Below, in pieces: positions 60,964 to 64,000 of a stretch of 64,000 nucleotides of DNA (position 1 is its first letter; each line of letters starts with the position of its first letter). A model generated the notes under the pieces. It saw nothing but the letters and a program-made list of their open reading frames with translations. It ran no database searches and was not told where the DNA came from. Source of the DNA: Hemibagrus wyckioides (lineage: Eukaryota > Chordata > Actinopteri > Siluriformes > Bagridae). Both the position numbers and the translations under genes were made by a program. The stretch is taken from contig NC_080717.1 of assembly GCF_019097595.1 (NCBI RefSeq), positions 16,681,336-16,745,335 of the forward strand. The letters run 5' to 3'.

Positions 60964-63900
60964 CTGTGGAACACAGTCACTTCTTTAATTCATGCCAATG
61001 GGTGTATTGCTGAACATTTTTAACAGATCATCATACAACTACATAACAGCTAAAACAAACATGTGTATATAAATAGACAAAATGCTGATCATCTATTTAA
61101 AGGTCATTTTTGTGCTGACAAATTTGTTTTGATCTTCTGATTATCCAGTGCAAGATTAAAGGACTGATCACTATACACCAAATCTGGAAAGAACAAGCTG
61201 CTGGCGTTAAAGCACATTTGCTGTCTTGACATAAGGTTCTGCCAATGCTCCACTGTGTGATTCATTTGAAAAGCATTCTTCCTGGCACACAGTTGTTACT
61301 GCACTTATAGCATCTTTGACAGCACTACAAAGTAAAGCTACAACAGTATATTCAATATTATGCAAGAATAACAAATAAGTATTAATAATGAGAAAATAAC
61401 ATGCTCATTTGTCAAAACTCTTTTACAATACTTTTACAATCAGAGCAAAGTTGGAGATTTATGAATAGCTTCTCTTATTACTGATAACAGATGCCTCTTT
61501 GCCCAGTCCCAGAGGGGGCTCACACACACAAACACACACACACTGCTGTTCTTTATCCACACAGTCAAGTGACTGCTGGAATCACAGCTGCCACTTCTAG
61601 TGTTCTAAGGCATGTGTAAGGCCGCACTGTCAACAATATCATAAAACAACCGGCTACATGTAATTCCAAGATCCAAAAACAATCACCAGTGTCCTTTGGC
61701 ATTTGCCAGCCTAGAAGTGTCTCTCCTGTCTGCAACAATGGCACAAGTTTGGCAAACAGGACAGACAGATGTGAGCTAAACAATCGGGACATTTTGCGTG
61801 TTTGAAAGCTACTAAGAAGCCATCGCCTCGAAGATCTCACGTCAACATCTCAAACCCAGAAAAAGACTGAAAGGTCATTTTTTTTGGACATTTATCCACA
61901 GGACAGAGTGAGTCACTGACCCTCATCTGACTTTAATCAGAAAGAAAGAGGAGGTGCTTTGGATTCGGTCGATGTGTTGCTGTAATACATAACAGTTTGT
62001 TACACAACCCTTGGGCCCAAGTCACACCCTGTGTAAATACCTTAATCAAATCATGTTTATACTAGGAGCGATTGTGAAGGAGTCATGAGCATGCTCTAGA
62101 AAAAAAAAAAAGTCTGTATACTTTTAGCTAGAGGACTAACAGTGACTTGTTCCCTGGTGTAGAACAAAACCATGTCATCTGTAGTTTCAGGGAGGGACAG
62201 CAGAAAAGCCTGAAAGAACATTCACTAATGGCTGAATGCGTTTCATAAATCTGCAGTGTAATTCTATTATGGGTTAAATTTATGCTGCAGACCTCAGACA
62301 CACAGCCTATAAATAATCCAAATAATGCAAGTGAATGGAAAAGCAACTGATACACATCAGGAGTGTTTGTCACTAGGGAAAAGGGGATGGGGAAAGCATA
62401 AGGCCAGTTGTCAGTGCTGTATCAAGCAAGCATCGACGTAGAAAACTCAAAAGGGATGGGAGGATTATCACTTGCAATATAATGACCATCTTTAGGAGGA
62501 TTCTATTGTAAAGCGAGACAAATCCAACAGGTAGTGATGCTATGCTTGTTTTCTACATGGCACTACATGCTACCATATGGAATGAGCTTATGATCAGGAG
62601 TGATAGAAATTTGTGGAATAAAAACTTTAAAAGCAAAACATCTTTCTGACTGGGGTGGAGAATCCCAAAGCATTAAATTACACAGATCTCTCCTAATGAA
62701 GTTATGAATGTATCCATGCGTAGTGACACAGTAGGGGGGAAAATTACATAGAATTATAGAAGCTTTAAAGTGAGGTGTGGGCAACATTTCCCTCATGTGC
62801 TATAATCAGTGTTACCCTGATAAATGGTTTTGTAACGGACACACCAACGCTAATGTACAAAGACAGGACTGTGAGTTTACTGAAGCCTCAGAGAGTAATC
62901 TACATTAGTGCGGTTTTACAAGACGGAGCTTTTTATAAGACCAATCTGGAGAGAAGCCAAAACAAAACAGCTCTGGCTAGAGCAAGCAAAGTTCAGTGGA
63001 TTTATTGAAACACGCACTTCATGTCGGTCTTAAATAGCAAATGGAAATCAATATTTGAAACTTTGTACTGGTACAAGGATAACGGTCTTCAATATTAGTA
63101 TGGTTCGTGTTGTGAGATGGCCAAAGGGAGTCATGTGGGGGTCTTAAGCCTCTAGATGTTTGGAATGCACTAAGAGGCCAAGACAGCAGGATTATAATCA
63201 TACACAGAATTAGGAATGTCTGATATGGCAAAAAAAGCAATAAATATAGAAAAATACAAACTGACAAATCCCTGAACCCTGCCATTTGTAGACTGTGTCA
63301 GGTAACGAATACATCAAACTAAACTATTATGAAAAGAAACAGATTTCCATGTTAACGATACAACGATTCAATTCAATAAAAGCATGACTGTTAAACATTT
63401 TTCAACCTATTCATTTAGAATTGCCAAACAAACAAAAGTAGAAAAATATTGACAGTCATTCTGTACACCATTAACAAATGCCATCCAAGACGTGATCTAT
63501 ACACCAAACTGCAGCATAAGCAGTTCAACAGGTTATATATTTTTGACAAAAATAAACAGACCTTACTGACAACCTGGTGCAATTATATGAGGAAAAAGTT
63601 CACCTCTAATTCTCTCTTGCTTAAAGAACAGAACAAACAGCGACACTCAATAAAACAGCGGTGTCGCAGGTGCTCAGGTCTTCTGGTTGTACTGATCAAA
63701 CGTTTTCAGCAGTCATAGCATCTACACAAAAGTCTATAGAAAGACGATATGGTTTCAGTAGCTGATAATCACCACAGAGGAGTTAATGGTATGTAAACTT
63801 TACCCTGTAGCACTTCTAGCACCTCTATTTCTGTAACTCTGTATAATTAGAGTAATTCAGATTTCCTTCATACATAAGTAAAGCCTCAGCCTTGGGGTAC

Positions 63901-64000
63901 GAGTGCATGCTAGGACGGATGCCTGTCCCCATGTTTCCTGTCTGGAGGAAAGAGTGTGTGGGAAAAGGCACACCTCTGAAATGATCCTTAAATGAAAACA
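60964..64000. other. mtus1 upstream intron or promoter region
   Basis: No conserved mtus1 exon recognised here; one candidate alternative first exon is listed separately. Short (CA)n at 61520-61542. The remainder is AT-rich without clear repeats or genes. Confidence 0.5.
61687..61792 (-). other. mtus1: Candidate alternative first coding exon of mtus1
   Basis: Minus-strand ATG at 61792 opens MSRLFSSHLSVLFAKLVPLL, runs 35 codons plus one base and ends at a GTGATT donor (61686). The leftover phase fits the acceptor of exon 60749-60963 (G|TG). Mammalian ATIP1 also starts with a short hydrophobic/basic alternative exon, but I see no residue-level similarity. Phase agreement has a one-in-three chance. 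Confidence 0.22.

Overview
This window is vertebrate nuclear DNA, most likely from a bony fish. The genes are split into short exons by GT-AG introns. The intervening DNA is AT-rich and full of fish-type Tc1/mariner transposons, a tRNA-derived SINE and long simple repeats. The Tc1 families and the SINE suggest an ostariophysan such as a catfish; that is inference from repeat style, not a sequence match. There is no CRISPR array, operon or prokaryotic signal.

Six protein genes can be read exon by exon. In order they are zdhhc2 (+, 3' part only), cnot7 (-), mtmr7 (-), slc7a2 (+), pdgfrl (+) and mtus1 (-, 3' part only). From memory, this order and these orientations match human 8p22, except that VPS37A, expected head-to-head with CNOT7, is not recognisable. 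In its place is a small two-exon reading frame of unknown identity (16712-18447), which shares a divergent promoter region with cnot7. The neighbours are functionally unrelated (protein palmitoylation, mRNA deadenylation, phosphoinositide dephosphorylation, cationic amino acid transport, a secreted Ig protein, a microtubule-associated coiled coil), so this is conserved synteny and not a pathway cluster. pdgfrl and mtus1 converge tail-to-tail.

Region by region: 1-7511 holds zdhhc2 exons, with two Tc1-like transposons and one relic in introns. 7512-11560 is 3' flank with transposon debris and TA repeats. 11563-16700 is cnot7 (286 aa). 16700-21227 has the unknown gene, a SINE, an antisense Tc1 relic, a young internally deleted Tc1 element and a 225-bp AT repeat. 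21228-32590 is mtmr7 (14 coding exons, 629 aa). Its intron 4 carries a 2.66-kb IS630/Tc1-type transposon with perfect 32-bp terminal inverted repeats and an apparently intact, spliced DD35E transposase gene. 32591-37000 is intergenic and includes a probable slc7a2 leader exon. 37001-48277 is slc7a2 with the mutually exclusive CAT-2A/CAT-2B exon pair. 52050-56198 is pdgfrl, and 58148-60963 is the C-terminal part of mtus1.

The most notable observations are the intact-looking spliced transposon, the unknown gene in the VPS37A slot, and a GT-repeat splice acceptor in front of the catalytic exon of mtmr7. Also notable are a direct repeat flanking mtmr7 exons 6-7, a GC-AG intron in cnot7 and several miniature inverted-repeat elements.
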